From Gordonia soli NBRC 108243 (GTDB taxonomy: Bacteria > Actinomycetota > Actinomycetes > Mycobacteriales > Mycobacteriaceae): 64,000 bases of DNA. Made by a program: the position numbers and the translations under genes. The notes under the pieces are model-generated. The model was not told where the DNA came from. It worked only from the letters and a program-made list of their open reading frames with translations, and ran no database searches. Location: positions 1-64,000 of the forward strand of contig NZ_BANX01000007.1 in NCBI RefSeq assembly GCF_000334455.1, read 5' to 3'. This document shows, piece after piece, positions 1 through 8,798 of the stretch; position 1 is the first letter of the stretch, and each line of letters opens with the position of its first letter.

Positions 1-726
1 GGGCCGGCCGGCGGCGGCGCGGCGCTGCTTGTCACGCATCGACTCGGTCTTCTCGTCGGCGAGCTCGGCCCGGGTCGGGCCGTGCGGGTCCCGGGGGTCG
101 GGAGCGCTCTGCGGCTCCTTGGCCGGCGGCAGCACCCGCAGCAGGTCGGCGAACCGACGTGCGATGTCGAGACCGGTGTCGAGTTGTTCGGCGTCGTTGG
201 TCAGCGGCAGCGAGGCGAGCGCCCAGTTGCCTTCGTTCCACAGCACCTCGATGTACGGCGGTGCGGTGTTGGCGAGGGTGATCATCCGGCGGTCACAGAC
301 CCGGCGCGCGACGTCGAGGTTGTTGGAGAACATCACGCGCGGGCCCATGGCGCCGAGGAGTTCGACATCGTCCTCGGCCGGCGCCAGCACCTCTTCGTGA
401 CGCAGGTCGACGACGACCGGCGAGGCCGACGACCGGCGCACCGCGACGACGGTGGCGGTCTCGGCGAGGTCGAAGACCACCGCCTCGGCTCCGTCGTAGT
501 GGCCGTAGGCGACGTCCTGAACCGCGATGTGGTCCGGGATGTTCATCGTCGCGCGACGGAACACCCTGCGCAGCTTGGTATCCGACTCCCGGAACTTGAA
601 GTCGTGTTCGTCCCCCCAGACCGCGCGCTGATGACGCTGTCCGGTCGAGCGTCGGCGGTCCAGCCACAGCAGGACACCGGCGCCGGCCAGTGCCAGCACG
701 GCGATCACGAAATACACGATGGTCAT
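1..726 (-). CDS. Membrane-anchored conserved protein (3' end off the window)
   Basis: The reading frame opens with ATG at 726 (MTIVYFVIAVLALAG) and is still open at base 1, so 242 codons are visible and the C-terminus is missing. Residues 3-21 form one hydrophobic segment followed by a run of arginines (WLDRRR), as in a protein anchored in the membrane by its N-terminus with a cytoplasmic body. The body is a mixed alpha/beta domain without a motif I recognise; after about residue 205 it becomes charged and proline-rich. The whole-frame codon pattern (GC at third positions) supports coding. It is 27 bases upstream of a 2-hydroxyacid dehydrogenase stop on the same strand, so it could be the last gene of that operon. 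I cannot assign a function. Confidence 0.75.
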   Translation of the reverse strand, partial: MTIVYFVIAVLALAGAGVLLWLDRRRSTGQRHQRAVWGDEHDFKFRESDTKLRRVFRRATMNIPDHIAVQDVAYGHYDGAEAVVFDLAETATVVAVRRSSASPVVVDLRHEEVLAPAEDDVELLGAMGPRVMFSNNLDVARRVCDRRMITLANTAPPYIEVLWNEGNWALASLPLTNDAEQLDTGLDIARRFADLLRVLPPAKEPQSAPDPRDPHGPTRAELADEKTESMRDKQRRAAAGRP

Positions 727-753
727 CGCGCTACAGCCTACTATCGGGGCCGG

Positions 754-1755
754 TCAGGCGCTCCCGGCGACATAGCCTTTACGTTTGTCGACGACGTTGA
801 TCAGCGCGCCTTCGAGATCCACGCCGTTCGCATCGACGTATCGACGCAGGTTCTCCAGGAACTGATCGGCGAGCACATCGCGCCACCCCAGCACGTCACC
901 GCTCATGTGCGCGGAGATCGCGACCTGCGGCAGGTCCCACAGCGGGCTGTCCGCGGGGAGGGGTTCGGTGTCGAACACGTCCAGCGATGCGGCCGCGATC
1001 TCCCGCCGCTGCAGCGCGTCGATCAAGGCCGGCTCGTCGACGAGTGCACCCCGCCCGACGTTGACGAGGTGGGCATCGGGTCGCATCGCCGACAGCACGC
1101 CTGCGTCGATGAGGCGTTCGGTCTGCGGGGTCAGCGGCGCGATGACGACGACCGTGTCGAAGGATCCGACGTAGTCGGTCAGGTCGTCGGTGGTGTGCAC
1201 CGTGCCGAAGTCGGGATCGTCGGTGCGCGCCCGGCGTCCGGCGCCGGTCACCTCGACCCCGACGGCACGCAGGGTCCGGGCGATCGCCCGACCGATCCCG
1301 CCGGTGCCGATGACGAGTGCCGTGCTGCCCTGCGTGCGGGTCGGCTCACGATGCCGCCACACGTGCTCACGCTGTAGTTGTTTGGAGACGTGTAACTGCT
1401 TGTGATGGGCCAGGATCGACGCCAGCACGAACTCGGCGATGGGCTGGTCGAACACGCCGTGCGCATTCGTGACCACCACGTCGGAGTCGGCGAGGTCGTC
1501 GAAGAGCAGCGAGTCGACCCCGGCCGCGCAGACATGGGTCCACCGCAGCGCCTCGGTCGCCTCGCCCCAGTTGTCCTTCAGGCTGCGCGAGAAGAAGTCC
1601 CAGAGGAACAGCACGTCGGCACCGGGGAGCGCCGCGGCGAGATCGGTTGCGTCGGCGCGCCGTACGTCGGCGATCTCCTCGATCGCGGCGAGGTTGCCCG
1701 GGGCCTGGAGGTCGTCGGCGCCGAGCAGGACGATGGTCGGTCGGAAGCTGGCCAC
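754..1755 (-). CDS. D-isomer-specific 2-hydroxyacid dehydrogenase
   Basis: Predicted cytosolic NAD(P)-dependent oxidoreductase interconverting a 2-keto acid and the corresponding D-2-hydroxy acid. Of 333 residues, the Rossmann nucleotide-binding motif GTGGIG is at 150-155. The catalytic triad of the family is visible: Arg235 in NVGRG, Glu264 in DVFDTEPLP and His283 in ISAHMSGD. Length is normal for the family. The N-terminal substrate domain (1-100) carries CAAGVDSLL in place of the common SAGVD loop. It reads away from the alpha/beta hydrolase upstream with a 36-base gap and may be co-transcribed with it. The exact substrate (glyoxylate/hydroxypyruvate or other) cannot be read from sequence. 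Confidence 0.9.
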   Translation of the reverse strand: MASFRPTIVLLGADDLQAPGNLAAIEEIADVRRADATDLAAALPGADVLFLWDFFSRSLKDNWGEATEALRWTHVCAAGVDSLLFDDLADSDVVVTNAHGVFDQPIAEFVLASILAHHKQLHVSKQLQREHVWRHREPTRTQGSTALVIGTGGIGRAIARTLRAVGVEVTGAGRRARTDDPDFGTVHTTDDLTDYVGSFDTVVVIAPLTPQTERLIDAGVLSAMRPDAHLVNVGRGALVDEPALIDALQRREIAAASLDVFDTEPLPADSPLWDLPQVAISAHMSGDVLGWRDVLADQFLENLRRYVDANGVDLEGALINVVDKRKGYVAGSA

Positions 1756-1791
1756 GTCCCCACCGTAACGGCTGTCGCGGCCCGGGGCCGG

Positions 1792-2670
1792 TCAGTCGAG
1801 GACGGCGCGGAGCGTGGCGGCCAGCTCCGTCGCGGGGTGCATGGGGAGCCCGTGATGCGAGGCGTCGGCGATGACGTGGACGTCGGTCACCGCGGGCGTG
1901 CGCTCGGCGCGGCGCGCGATCTGTGCGGCGTCGTGGACCCGGCTGCGACCGGCCAGGATCACCGCGGTCGGGACCGCCAGCGCGTCGAGTGCCGATCGTC
2001 GAGGACGTCGCGGCACCACCGGCCGCGATGACGGGAACTCGCCGGCGCCCCGGGTCAGCAGGTCCAGCCAGTCCGGGTCGAGTGCGATCCCGGCGGTCTC
2101 CCACTCGAGGAATCGCCGTTGCCGAGCAGCGGTCGGTCGGGCGAGCACCGGGATCGCGTGCAGCAGATAGCCGACCTTCATCCCACCGAACACCGAGGTC
2201 GGGTCGAGCAGCACCAGCCGACCGATGCGGTCGGGCTCGGCCAACGCGTGCGCGACCGCGATCATCGCGCCATAGGAGTGCCCGACCACGATCGGCCGCC
2301 CCGGGTCCGCACCCGGAAGAGCGTCGAGGACCTGCGACAACCATGCGACGAGGTCGGCCGGCGTCCGCGGCGGGGACGCGCCCGGGACACTGCGCCCGAT
2401 GTCGCCGATCAGATCGACCGCGATCACCCGACGGTCGGCACCGAGGCGTCGTGCGACCTCGGTCCACCCCATCGCCGACGCCCCACCCCCGGGCAGGAAC
2501 ACCAGCGGTGCCGCGCCCTGCGGCCCGACGGAGGTGACCCGCGTGGTCCCGAAAGCCGTCTCGATGTCGCGGACCTCGCGGTCGGCCGGCCACCGATCGA
2601 GCAAGCGGTCGTACACACCGAAGAACCGCGCACCCGCTTCGGACGAGATGAACTCCCGGATCGTGGGCAT
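1792..2670 (-). CDS. Alpha/beta hydrolase
   Basis: A 292-residue serine hydrolase of the alpha/beta fold. The nucleophile elbow GHSYG puts the catalytic serine at residue 132, an oxyanion-hole region LPGGGASAMGW is near 59-69, and a C-terminal ADASHHG stretch supplies the likely catalytic histidine near 266. There is no signal peptide, so it is cytosolic. It is transcribed divergently from the MarR gene at 2733 with a 62-base gap holding an inverted repeat, suggesting the MarR protein controls it. The substrate (ester, epoxide, amide) is not identifiable. Confidence 0.85.
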   Translation of the reverse strand: MPTIREFISSEAGARFFGVYDRLLDRWPADREVRDIETAFGTTRVTSVGPQGAAPLVFLPGGGASAMGWTEVARRLGADRRVIAVDLIGDIGRSVPGASPPRTPADLVAWLSQVLDALPGADPGRPIVVGHSYGAMIAVAHALAEPDRIGRLVLLDPTSVFGGMKVGYLLHAIPVLARPTAARQRRFLEWETAGIALDPDWLDLLTRGAGEFPSSRPVVPRRPRRSALDALAVPTAVILAGRSRVHDAAQIARRAERTPAVTDVHVIADASHHGLPMHPATELAATLRAVLD

Positions 2671-2683
2671 GCCGCATAGATTA

Positions 2684-2712
2684 CTCGATCATCGATATAC
2701 TTGTCGATCGAG
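2684..2712. promoter_or_regulatory. Candidate MarR operator between hydrolase and MarR gene
   Basis: An inverted repeat CTCGATC (2684-2690) / GATCGAG (2706-2712) with a 15-base spacer lies in the short AT-richer gap between divergent genes; a second small palindrome ATCGAT sits in the spacer. Position and symmetry fit an autoregulatory MarR site. Binding is inferred. Confidence 0.45.
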
Positions 2713-2732
2713 ATGATTGCTAGCCTGGCCCG

Positions 2733-3194
2733 GTGACCGACGACCGACGACTCGCGCTCATCCATCGCCTCCGCGCCCTGACCGTCGAACTGGACCTGCT
2801 CGGCTCGGAGTTCGCGGCCGCACACGGACTCCACACCACCGACGTCCGCGCACTCATCGCTCTCCTCGACCTCGCCCGGGCGGGCCGTCCGGCGACCCCC
2901 GGTGTCCTGGCCGGCGAACTGGGCGATCTGAACTCGGCCACCACGACGGCCCTGGTCGACCGCCTCGAACGCGCCGGGCTCGTCCGGCGCGGGCGCGATG
3001 TCACCGACCGTCGGCGGGTCCTGCTCTCGGTCACCGACGATGCGCATCGGCTGGGCGAGTCGTTCTTCGGATCGCTGATCGCCGACACCCGCCGGTCGCT
3101 CGACGATTTCGACGACGACGAGATCGCCGCGGTCGACCGATTCCTCGCGCTCGTCGACGATCGGATCCGAGCTCACCGCGCAGCGAACTCTTGA
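2733..3194 (+). CDS. MarR family transcriptional regulator
   Basis: A 153-residue winged-helix regulator starting at GTG 2733. The recognition region LNSATTTALVDRLERAGLV (about residues 70-88) followed by the wing RRGRDVTDRRRVLLSVT is typical of MarR proteins, and the flanking helices would form the dimer interface. It is divergent from the alpha/beta hydrolase and its stop codon overlaps the first palindrome of the next operon's operator. The ligand is unknown. Confidence 0.88.
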   Translation: MTDDRRLALIHRLRALTVELDLLGSEFAAAHGLHTTDVRALIALLDLARAGRPATPGVLAGELGDLNSATTTALVDRLERAGLVRRGRDVTDRRRVLLSVTDDAHRLGESFFGSLIADTRRSLDDFDDDEIAAVDRFLALVDDRIRAHRAANS

Positions 3195-3227
3195 CAGCGT
3201 GCTGTCATTTATGACAGTCTTCTGTCA
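3192..3227. promoter_or_regulatory. Two tandem perfect palindromes (TGACAGN4CTGTCA)
   Basis: TGACAG-N4-CTGTCA occurs at 3192-3207 and again at 3212-3227, with centres 20 bp apart (about two helical turns). The first copy overlaps the stop codon of the upstream MarR gene. The pair sits 32 bases ahead of the DJ-1/PfpI start. It is the likely operator for the MarR encoded in that operon (3903) or the one upstream (2733). Confidence 0.7.
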
Positions 3228-3258
3228 TATCGGCACGTACTCGATCGGAGGAGTCATC

Positions 3259-3906
3259 ATGCGCACCGTCCATCTCGCCCTCTACGACACGCTCGCCGAC
3301 TGGGAGTACGGATATGTGGCCGCCGGGATCAACAATCCCGAGTTCCAGCGCGATCCGGGGTCGATCCGCATCGTGACGGTCTCCGCCGACGGACAACCGG
3401 CCACCACCGTCGGCGGTCTCCGGGTCACCCCCGACGCCGCCCTGACCGACATCTCCCCCGCGGACAGCGCGATGCTCGTCCTCCCGGGCGCGTTCACCTG
3501 GGGCGGGGACGGGAACTCGGAGTTCATCGATGCCGCCCGGCGCTGGGTGTCCGCCGGAGTCCCGGTGGCCGGAATCTGCGGCGCCACCATCGGATTGGCG
3601 AACGCCGGCCTTCTCGACGATCGCCGTCACACCAGCAATGCACCGGAACAGCTGAGCCACACCGGATATGCCGGAGCCGACAACTACGTCGACGTGCCGG
3701 CGATCACCGATCGCAACGTGATCACGGCGGCCGCGGTCGCACCGGTCGACTTCGCGCGCGAGGTCTTCGCCGCACTCGACGTCTACCCGCCGGAAGTACT
3801 GGACGCCTGGTATCTGCTCTACGGCAAGCAGGATCCGAGCGGCTTCTACACCCTCGTCGCCCAGCAGGACGGCGGGTCTGCCGCCGAAAGTCCCGCGACC
3901 GCATGA
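3259..3906 (+). CDS. DJ-1/PfpI family protein (type 1 glutamine amidotransferase-like)
   Basis: A 215-residue flavodoxin-like protein of the DJ-1/ThiJ/PfpI superfamily. The nucleophile elbow GICGAT places the reactive cysteine at residue 107. ATG 3259 is chosen because GGAGGAG lies 6 bases upstream; an in-frame TTG at 3199 would put the start inside the operator. Members of this group include putative glutathione-independent glyoxalases, deglycases and isonitrile hydratases, and the activity cannot be fixed here. Its stop overlaps the next MarR start (ATGA), so the two are co-translated. Tandem palindromes upstream point to tight repression. Confidence 0.85.
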   Translation: MRTVHLALYDTLADWEYGYVAAGINNPEFQRDPGSIRIVTVSADGQPATTVGGLRVTPDAALTDISPADSAMLVLPGAFTWGGDGNSEFIDAARRWVSAGVPVAGICGATIGLANAGLLDDRRHTSNAPEQLSHTGYAGADNYVDVPAITDRNVITAAAVAPVDFAREVFAALDVYPPEVLDAWYLLYGKQDPSGFYTLVAQQDGGSAAESPATA

Positions 3907-4361
3907 CGGCGAACCCCACCCAGCGACTCCTGAGCGACTCGGCGCTCACGGTGTTCCGCTTGAACGGACAATTCCTCGCGCTCGCCGAAGAGCTCGCGGC
4001 GAGCGCGGGGCTGACCGCCACCCGGTGGCAGGTGCTGGGCGCCGTCCTCCGAGAGCCTGCCTCGGTCTCCGAGATCGCGCGGATCATGGGCATCACCCGG
4101 CAGAGCGTGCAGCGCACCGCCGACCTCCTGGTCGCCGACGGGCTCGCCGAATACCGCGACAACCCGGCCCATCGTCGCGCCAAGCTCGTGGCCCCGACGT
4201 CGGCCGGGTACGACGCCCTCGACCGCATCAACCCCGCACACCGCCTGGCCGCGCAGGCGCTCGCCGAGCGCCTCGATCCCGAGGAGTGGCGCCGGACCGT
4301 CGACGCACTGCAGAAACTGAGCACCACTCTCGCCGAACTGGACACCGAAACAGGACGCTGA
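3903..4361 (+). CDS. MarR family transcriptional regulator (DJ-1 operon)
   Basis: A 152-residue winged-helix MarR regulator. The DNA-binding region is visible as SVSEIARIMGITRQSVQRT (about 54-72), then a wing near NPAHRRAKLVAPT. It overlaps the DJ-1/PfpI stop by ATGA, so it belongs to that operon and probably represses it through the palindromes at 3192-3227. The ligand is unknown; aldehydes or electrophiles are plausible given the partner gene. Confidence 0.88.
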   Translation: MTANPTQRLLSDSALTVFRLNGQFLALAEELAASAGLTATRWQVLGAVLREPASVSEIARIMGITRQSVQRTADLLVADGLAEYRDNPAHRRAKLVAPTSAGYDALDRINPAHRLAAQALAERLDPEEWRRTVDALQKLSTTLAELDTETGR

Positions 4362-4377
4362 CCTGCCTCGATGTCAC

Positions 4378-4389
4378 ATTGTTGACAAT
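4378..4389. promoter_or_regulatory. GntR-type operator ATTGTTGACAAT
   Basis: ATTGT-TG-ACAAT lies 27 bases before the aminotransferase start. It shares its core with the sites at 18329 and 32836, and fits the ATTGTNNACAAT pattern bound by FadR/FCD-type GntR regulators. The GntR gene at 15611 is the obvious candidate. Confidence 0.65.
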
Positions 4390-4416
4390 CCGACAAAGTA
4401 GCGTCACGGTGTACCC

Positions 4417-5721
4417 ATGACGACGACCGCCGAGACCGCCGTGCCCACCGCCCACCTCAGCCCGATCCTCAAGCAGGCGACCCCCGTTGTGGTCGACCAC
4501 GCCCAAGGTTCGTGGATTCGCGGAACCGACGGGAACGACTATCTCGACTTCACCACCGGCATCGGCGTGACCAGCACCGGTCACTGCCATCCGCGGGTCG
4601 TCGCCGCCGCACAGGCCCAGTGCGCCAAGGTGATCCACGCGCAATACACCACCGTCATGCACCAGCCCCTGCTGGAGCTCACCGAGAAGCTCGGGCGGGT
4701 ACTGCCCCCGGGACTCGACTCCGTCTTCTACGCCAACTCCGGTTCCGAGGCCGTCGAGGCCTCGATCCGTCTCGCCCGCATGGCCACCGGCCGACCCAAC
4801 ATCATCGTCTTCCAGGGCGGCTTCCACGGTCGCACCGTCGCGGCGGCCAGCCTCACCACCGCGGGCACCAAGTTCTCGGCCGGCTTCTCGCCGCTGATGA
4901 GCGGCGTCCACATGGCGCCATTCCCGTATGCGTTCCGCTATGGCTGGGACACCGACACCGCGGTCGACTTCGCACTGCGCGAGCTCGACTACCTGCTCAC
5001 CTCGCGGGTGGCGCCGAACGACACCGCGGCGTTCCTGATCGAACCCGTGCTCGGCGACGGCGGCTACCTCCCCACCCCGCCGCGCTTCCTGGCCGGTCTG
5101 CGCGAGCGGGCCACCCGCCACGGGATCGTCTTCATCGTCGACGAGGTGCAGGCCGGGTTCGGCCGCACCGGCAAGTTCTGGGGTCACCAGCACGCCGACG
5201 GTGTGGTCCCCGACATCATCATCACCGCAAAGGGACTCGCGTCCGGGTTCCCGATCTCCGCGATCGCCGCCCCGACCGAGCTGATGAGCAAGGCCTGGCC
5301 GGGTTCGCAGGGCGGCACCTACGGCGGCAACGCCGTGGCGGCGGCCGCAGCGGTCGAGACCATCGCCGTCATCGAGGACGAGGGACTGGTGGAGAACGCA
5401 CGCGTGCGCGGTGAGCAGATGCTGGCCGGTCTGCGTGAGATCGCTCCCCGGTTCCCACGCATCGGCGACGTCCGTGGCATCGGACTCATGGCCGGCATCG
5501 AGTTCGTCACCACCGACGCATCCGGCGCCACCGTGCCGGACTCGGCCGCCGCGATCGCAGTCCAGCAGGCCACCACCGGTCAAGGACTGCTGACCCTCAC
5601 CTGTGGCCCCGGCGGCAACGTGGTGCGCCTGATCCCGGCGCTCGTGGTCACCGAAGACGAGATCCGACTCGGCCTCCACCGTTTCGCCGCGGCGCTCGAC
5701 GTCGCGCTCGGTGGGGCATGA
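4417..5721 (+). CDS. Class III aminotransferase (GABA/diaminobutyrate-type)
   Basis: A 434-residue PLP enzyme of aminotransferase class III. The hallmarks are NSGSEAVE (108-115), the DEVQAGFGRTGKF loop (242-254) and the Schiff-base lysine in ITAKGLASG (Lys272). The family transfers omega-amino groups from substrates such as GABA, 2,4-diaminobutyrate or acetylornithine to 2-oxoglutarate, yielding a semialdehyde. It is the first gene of a plus-strand operon that also holds a semialdehyde dehydrogenase-type enzyme (8795), the natural next step. In ectoine catabolism the same pair (DoeD/DoeC, atf/ssd) converts diaminobutyrate to aspartate. The exact substrate is inferred from context only. Confidence 0.88.
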   Translation: MTTTAETAVPTAHLSPILKQATPVVVDHAQGSWIRGTDGNDYLDFTTGIGVTSTGHCHPRVVAAAQAQCAKVIHAQYTTVMHQPLLELTEKLGRVLPPGLDSVFYANSGSEAVEASIRLARMATGRPNIIVFQGGFHGRTVAAASLTTAGTKFSAGFSPLMSGVHMAPFPYAFRYGWDTDTAVDFALRELDYLLTSRVAPNDTAAFLIEPVLGDGGYLPTPPRFLAGLRERATRHGIVFIVDEVQAGFGRTGKFWGHQHADGVVPDIIITAKGLASGFPISAIAAPTELMSKAWPGSQGGTYGGNAVAAAAAVETIAVIEDEGLVENARVRGEQMLAGLREIAPRFPRIGDVRGIGLMAGIEFVTTDASGATVPDSAAAIAVQQATTGQGLLTLTCGPGGNVVRLIPALVVTEDEIRLGLHRFAAALDVALGGA

Positions 5722-8700
5722 CCACCACGTCACCACCTCTCTCCGACCTCTCGGCCCTCGGTATCGACGTCGACACCTCGTCACGTCGACGTTCCGAGTA
5801 CTCCTACGACGCATCGAACTACCGGGTCCGGCCACTGGCGGTGGTCTTCCCGCGATCAGCATCCGATGTCGCTCGCACTGTGGCGTGGTGCGCCACCGCC
5901 GGCGTGACCGTCACCGCGCGCGGTGGTGGTACGTCGATGGGCGGCAACGCGATCGGCGAGGGAGTGGTGATCGACCTCTCGCGCCACCTCGACGAGGTCG
6001 TCGAGATCGACGACGAGGCGCAGACCGCCGTCGCCGGTGCCGGGATCGTGCTCACCACCCTCGCCGCACGCGCACGGGAGGCCACCGACGGGCGGCTCAG
6101 CTTCGCCCCCGATCCGTCGTCGGCGTCACGGGCCAGCCTCGGGGGCGCGATCGGCAACGACGCCTGCGGTAATCACTCCGTGCGGTACGGCCGCACCTCC
6201 GACCACGTCGAAGAACTACACCTGGTCACCGCCGAGGGGTTGCTGCTCACGGCCACGCGAGAAGGTCTGCGGGCCACCGATCCCGACGACGCCGACGCCA
6301 CCGCACGAGCTGCCGAGCTCACCGCGTCGCTGACCGATCTCACCGCGCGCAACCTCGCGGGACTGCGCACCGAACTGGAGACCATCCCCCGACAGGTGTC
6401 GGGATATCACCTGGCGAAACTACTGCCCGAGAACGGGTTCGACGTCGCTCGCGCCCTGGTCGGCAGCGAGGGCACCTGCGCGATCGTGGTCTCCGCGAAG
6501 GTGCGGCTGGTCCCGGTGTCGGGCGCCCAGATGCTGCTCTGCGTCGGGTACCGATCAGTCGCCGACGCCGCCCGTGACGTCCCGACGATCCTCCCTTTCC
6601 GCCCGTCTGCGGTCGAGGGCATCGACCGCAGCATCGTGTCGACGATGGCTGCCCGTCGCGGCCGCGACGCGGTCGCGGGCCTACCCGACGGCGGTCCCGA
6701 CGACCCCTGCGCGGCATGGCTGTTCATCGATGTCGACGAACACAGCACCGGTGCCGCGTCGGTCGACGATGTCCCCGCCGTCGCATCCCGACTGCTCGAC
6801 GAGTTGCGCGCCGCTGGTCGCATGATCGATGCCACGGTGGTCACCGATCCGGCCCGCCGCGCGACGCTCTGGCGTGTCCGCGAGGACGGCGCGGGACTCT
6901 CGTCACGGCTGCTCGACCCCGACGACGACTCGGTCGGTGCGGGATACGAGTCGTGGCCGGGCTGGGAGGACGCCGCGGTCGCTCCCGACCGCCTGGCCGG
7001 CTACCTCGAGGAGTTCGAGGCCCTGCTCGCACGTTTCGAGCTGACCGGCGTGATGTACGGACACTTCGGTGCCGGCTGCATGCACGTGCGCATCACGTTC
7101 GATCTCCGCACCGCCGAGGGTCGCGACGTGATGGACCGATTCTGCACGGCCGCAGCCGAACTGGTGGTCGCACATGGTGGGTCGCTGTCCGGTGAGCACG
7201 GCGACGGGCGGGCCCGCTCGGCGCTGCTGCCGATCATGTACACCCGCACGATGTTGGCGACCTTCGCCGAGTTCAAGAAGATCTGGGACCCGACGGGTGT
7301 GCTCAACCCCGGCAGCATCGTCGATCCCGCACCGATCACCGACGATCTCGCGCTGGCGGGTGTGCCCGAACGACGCTGGCCGACCCTGACCCTGCTCGGT
7401 CACGTCGACGAGGGGCAGGGCAGCGAGGCGGCCGGGCTCGACCCGTTCGTCCACGCCGTCCAGGGCTGCATCGGCGTCGGCCGGTGTCGCTCCACCTCCG
7501 GCGGGGTGATGTGCCCGAGCTACCGGGCCACCCGCGACGAGAAGGACTCCACCCGCGGCCGGGCCCGGGTACTGCAGGAGATGGTCCGCACCGCTCCCGA
7601 CGTCCGCACCGGATGGCGGTCCGACGACGTACGCGAGGCGCTCGACCTCTGCCTGTCGTGCAAGGCGTGTTCGACCGACTGTCCGACCGGCGTGGACATG
7701 GCCACCTACAAGTCCGAGTTCCTGCATCAGCACTATCGCGGTCGCAAACGTCCCATGTCGCATTACTCGCTGGGCTGGATGCCGGCGTGGCTCGGGGCCG
7801 CGGGCGTTCTCGCGCCGGTCATCAACCGGGCGCTCCGGTCGTCGGTCGCCGGCATTGCCGCCCGCGCGGGCGGACTCGACGCACGCCGCACGATGCCGAG
7901 TTTCGCCCGTCGCAAGGACCGTCGCGCCGGAATGGGCTCACTGTCCCCGGTCTCGGCCGGGTCGGATGTCGTGTTGTTCGTCGACTCGTTCACCAAGGCA
8001 TTCCGTCCTCATGTCGCGGCCGCTGCCGCGCAGGTCCTCGGCGCGACCGGGGACCAGGTGGGCTGTAGCGCCGACAACTGCTGCGGACTCACGTGGATCT
8101 CCACCGGTCAGCTCAAACACGCCCGCAAGGTGCTCTCCCGTACCGCCGAGGCGCTCGACGACGGCACCGACCGACCGATCGTCGTCGCCGAACCGAGTTG
8201 CGCGGCAGCGCTCCACAAGGATCTACCCGAACTCGTCGACAGTCCCGCCGCGCGCCGGGTCGCCCGCCGGATCACCAGCTTCGCCGCGTACCTGCCACGG
8301 CTGCTCGACGCCGGTTGGCAACCGACCGGCCTGCCCGAGTCCGTCACCCTCCAGACGCATTGTCACGAGTACGCGGTCTTCGGGCCGACCACCGGTCGGG
8401 TCGCGCTCGAGCGGATGGGCGTGACCGTCCATGCGGCGCAGGGATGTTGCGGTGTGGCGGGCAACTTCGGCTTCGAACGCGGCCACTACGACGTCAGTGT
8501 CGGGGTCGCAGAGCAGTCACTGGCACCCGCTCTGCGGTCCGGCGGCGACCGCCCGGTGCTCACCGACGGATTCAGCTGCGCGATGTCGGTCGACCACCTC
8601 AGTGCCACCGATGCGGCCATCGACGCGGCCGGGCTCCATCTTGCGGAGTTGCTCACCGCCGGCACCTCGTCGGCGCGACCGCCCGACGGCGCCGCCGACG

Positions 8701-8798
8701 CCCGAGGGTCCGGCACCGACACCGACACGGGCACCACGACCACCTCCGACGACGACACCACCCCGACACCACCTTCCCCGAGAGGAGCCCTCCGATGA
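5718..8798 (+). CDS. FAD-linked oxidase fused to Fe-S domains (D-2-hydroxyacid dehydrogenase type)
   Basis: A 1026-residue fusion. Residues 35-230 are a PCMH-type FAD domain with RGGGTSMGG (68-76), followed by an FAD-oxidase C domain to about 550. Then comes an iron-sulfur region with a C-x5-C-x8-CPS motif near 582 and CLSCKACSTDCP near 645-656. A C-terminal CCG region follows (CCG near 789 and 911, CHEY near 882). This architecture is typical of actinobacterial membrane-associated D-lactate/glycolate/D-2-hydroxyglutarate dehydrogenases that pass electrons to the respiratory chain. The last 45 residues are a Thr/Asp/Pro-rich tail. The start overlaps the aminotransferase stop (ATGA) and the stop overlaps the next start, so it is an integral part of the operon. 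Confidence 0.87.
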   Translation: MTTTSPPLSDLSALGIDVDTSSRRRSEYSYDASNYRVRPLAVVFPRSASDVARTVAWCATAGVTVTARGGGTSMGGNAIGEGVVIDLSRHLDEVVEIDDEAQTAVAGAGIVLTTLAARAREATDGRLSFAPDPSSASRASLGGAIGNDACGNHSVRYGRTSDHVEELHLVTAEGLLLTATREGLRATDPDDADATARAAELTASLTDLTARNLAGLRTELETIPRQVSGYHLAKLLPENGFDVARALVGSEGTCAIVVSAKVRLVPVSGAQMLLCVGYRSVADAARDVPTILPFRPSAVEGIDRSIVSTMAARRGRDAVAGLPDGGPDDPCAAWLFIDVDEHSTGAASVDDVPAVASRLLDELRAAGRMIDATVVTDPARRATLWRVREDGAGLSSRLLDPDDDSVGAGYESWPGWEDAAVAPDRLAGYLEEFEALLARFELTGVMYGHFGAGCMHVRITFDLRTAEGRDVMDRFCTAAAELVVAHGGSLSGEHGDGRARSALLPIMYTRTMLATFAEFKKIWDPTGVLNPGSIVDPAPITDDLALAGVPERRWPTLTLLGHVDEGQGSEAAGLDPFVHAVQGCIGVGRCRSTSGGVMCPSYRATRDEKDSTRGRARVLQEMVRTAPDVRTGWRSDDVREALDLCLSCKACSTDCPTGVDMATYKSEFLHQHYRGRKRPMSHYSLGWMPAWLGAAGVLAPVINRALRSSVAGIAARAGGLDARRTMPSFARRKDRRAGMGSLSPVSAGSDVVLFVDSFTKAFRPHVAAAAAQVLGATGDQVGCSADNCCGLTWISTGQLKHARKVLSRTAEALDDGTDRPIVVAEPSCAAALHKDLPELVDSPAARRVARRITSFAAYLPRLLDAGWQPTGLPESVTLQTHCHEYAVFGPTTGRVALERMGVTVHAAQGCCGVAGNFGFERGHYDVSVGVAEQSLAPALRSGGDRPVLTDGFSCAMSVDHLSATDAAIDAAGLHLAELLTAGTSSARPPDGAADARGSGTDTDTGTTTTSDDDTTPTPPSPRGALR

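Noticed and set aside
3199-3258. Upstream start for the DJ-1/PfpI gene
   Set aside because: It would place the N-terminus inside the tandem operator and lacks a ribosome site; ATG 3259 has GGAGGAG.
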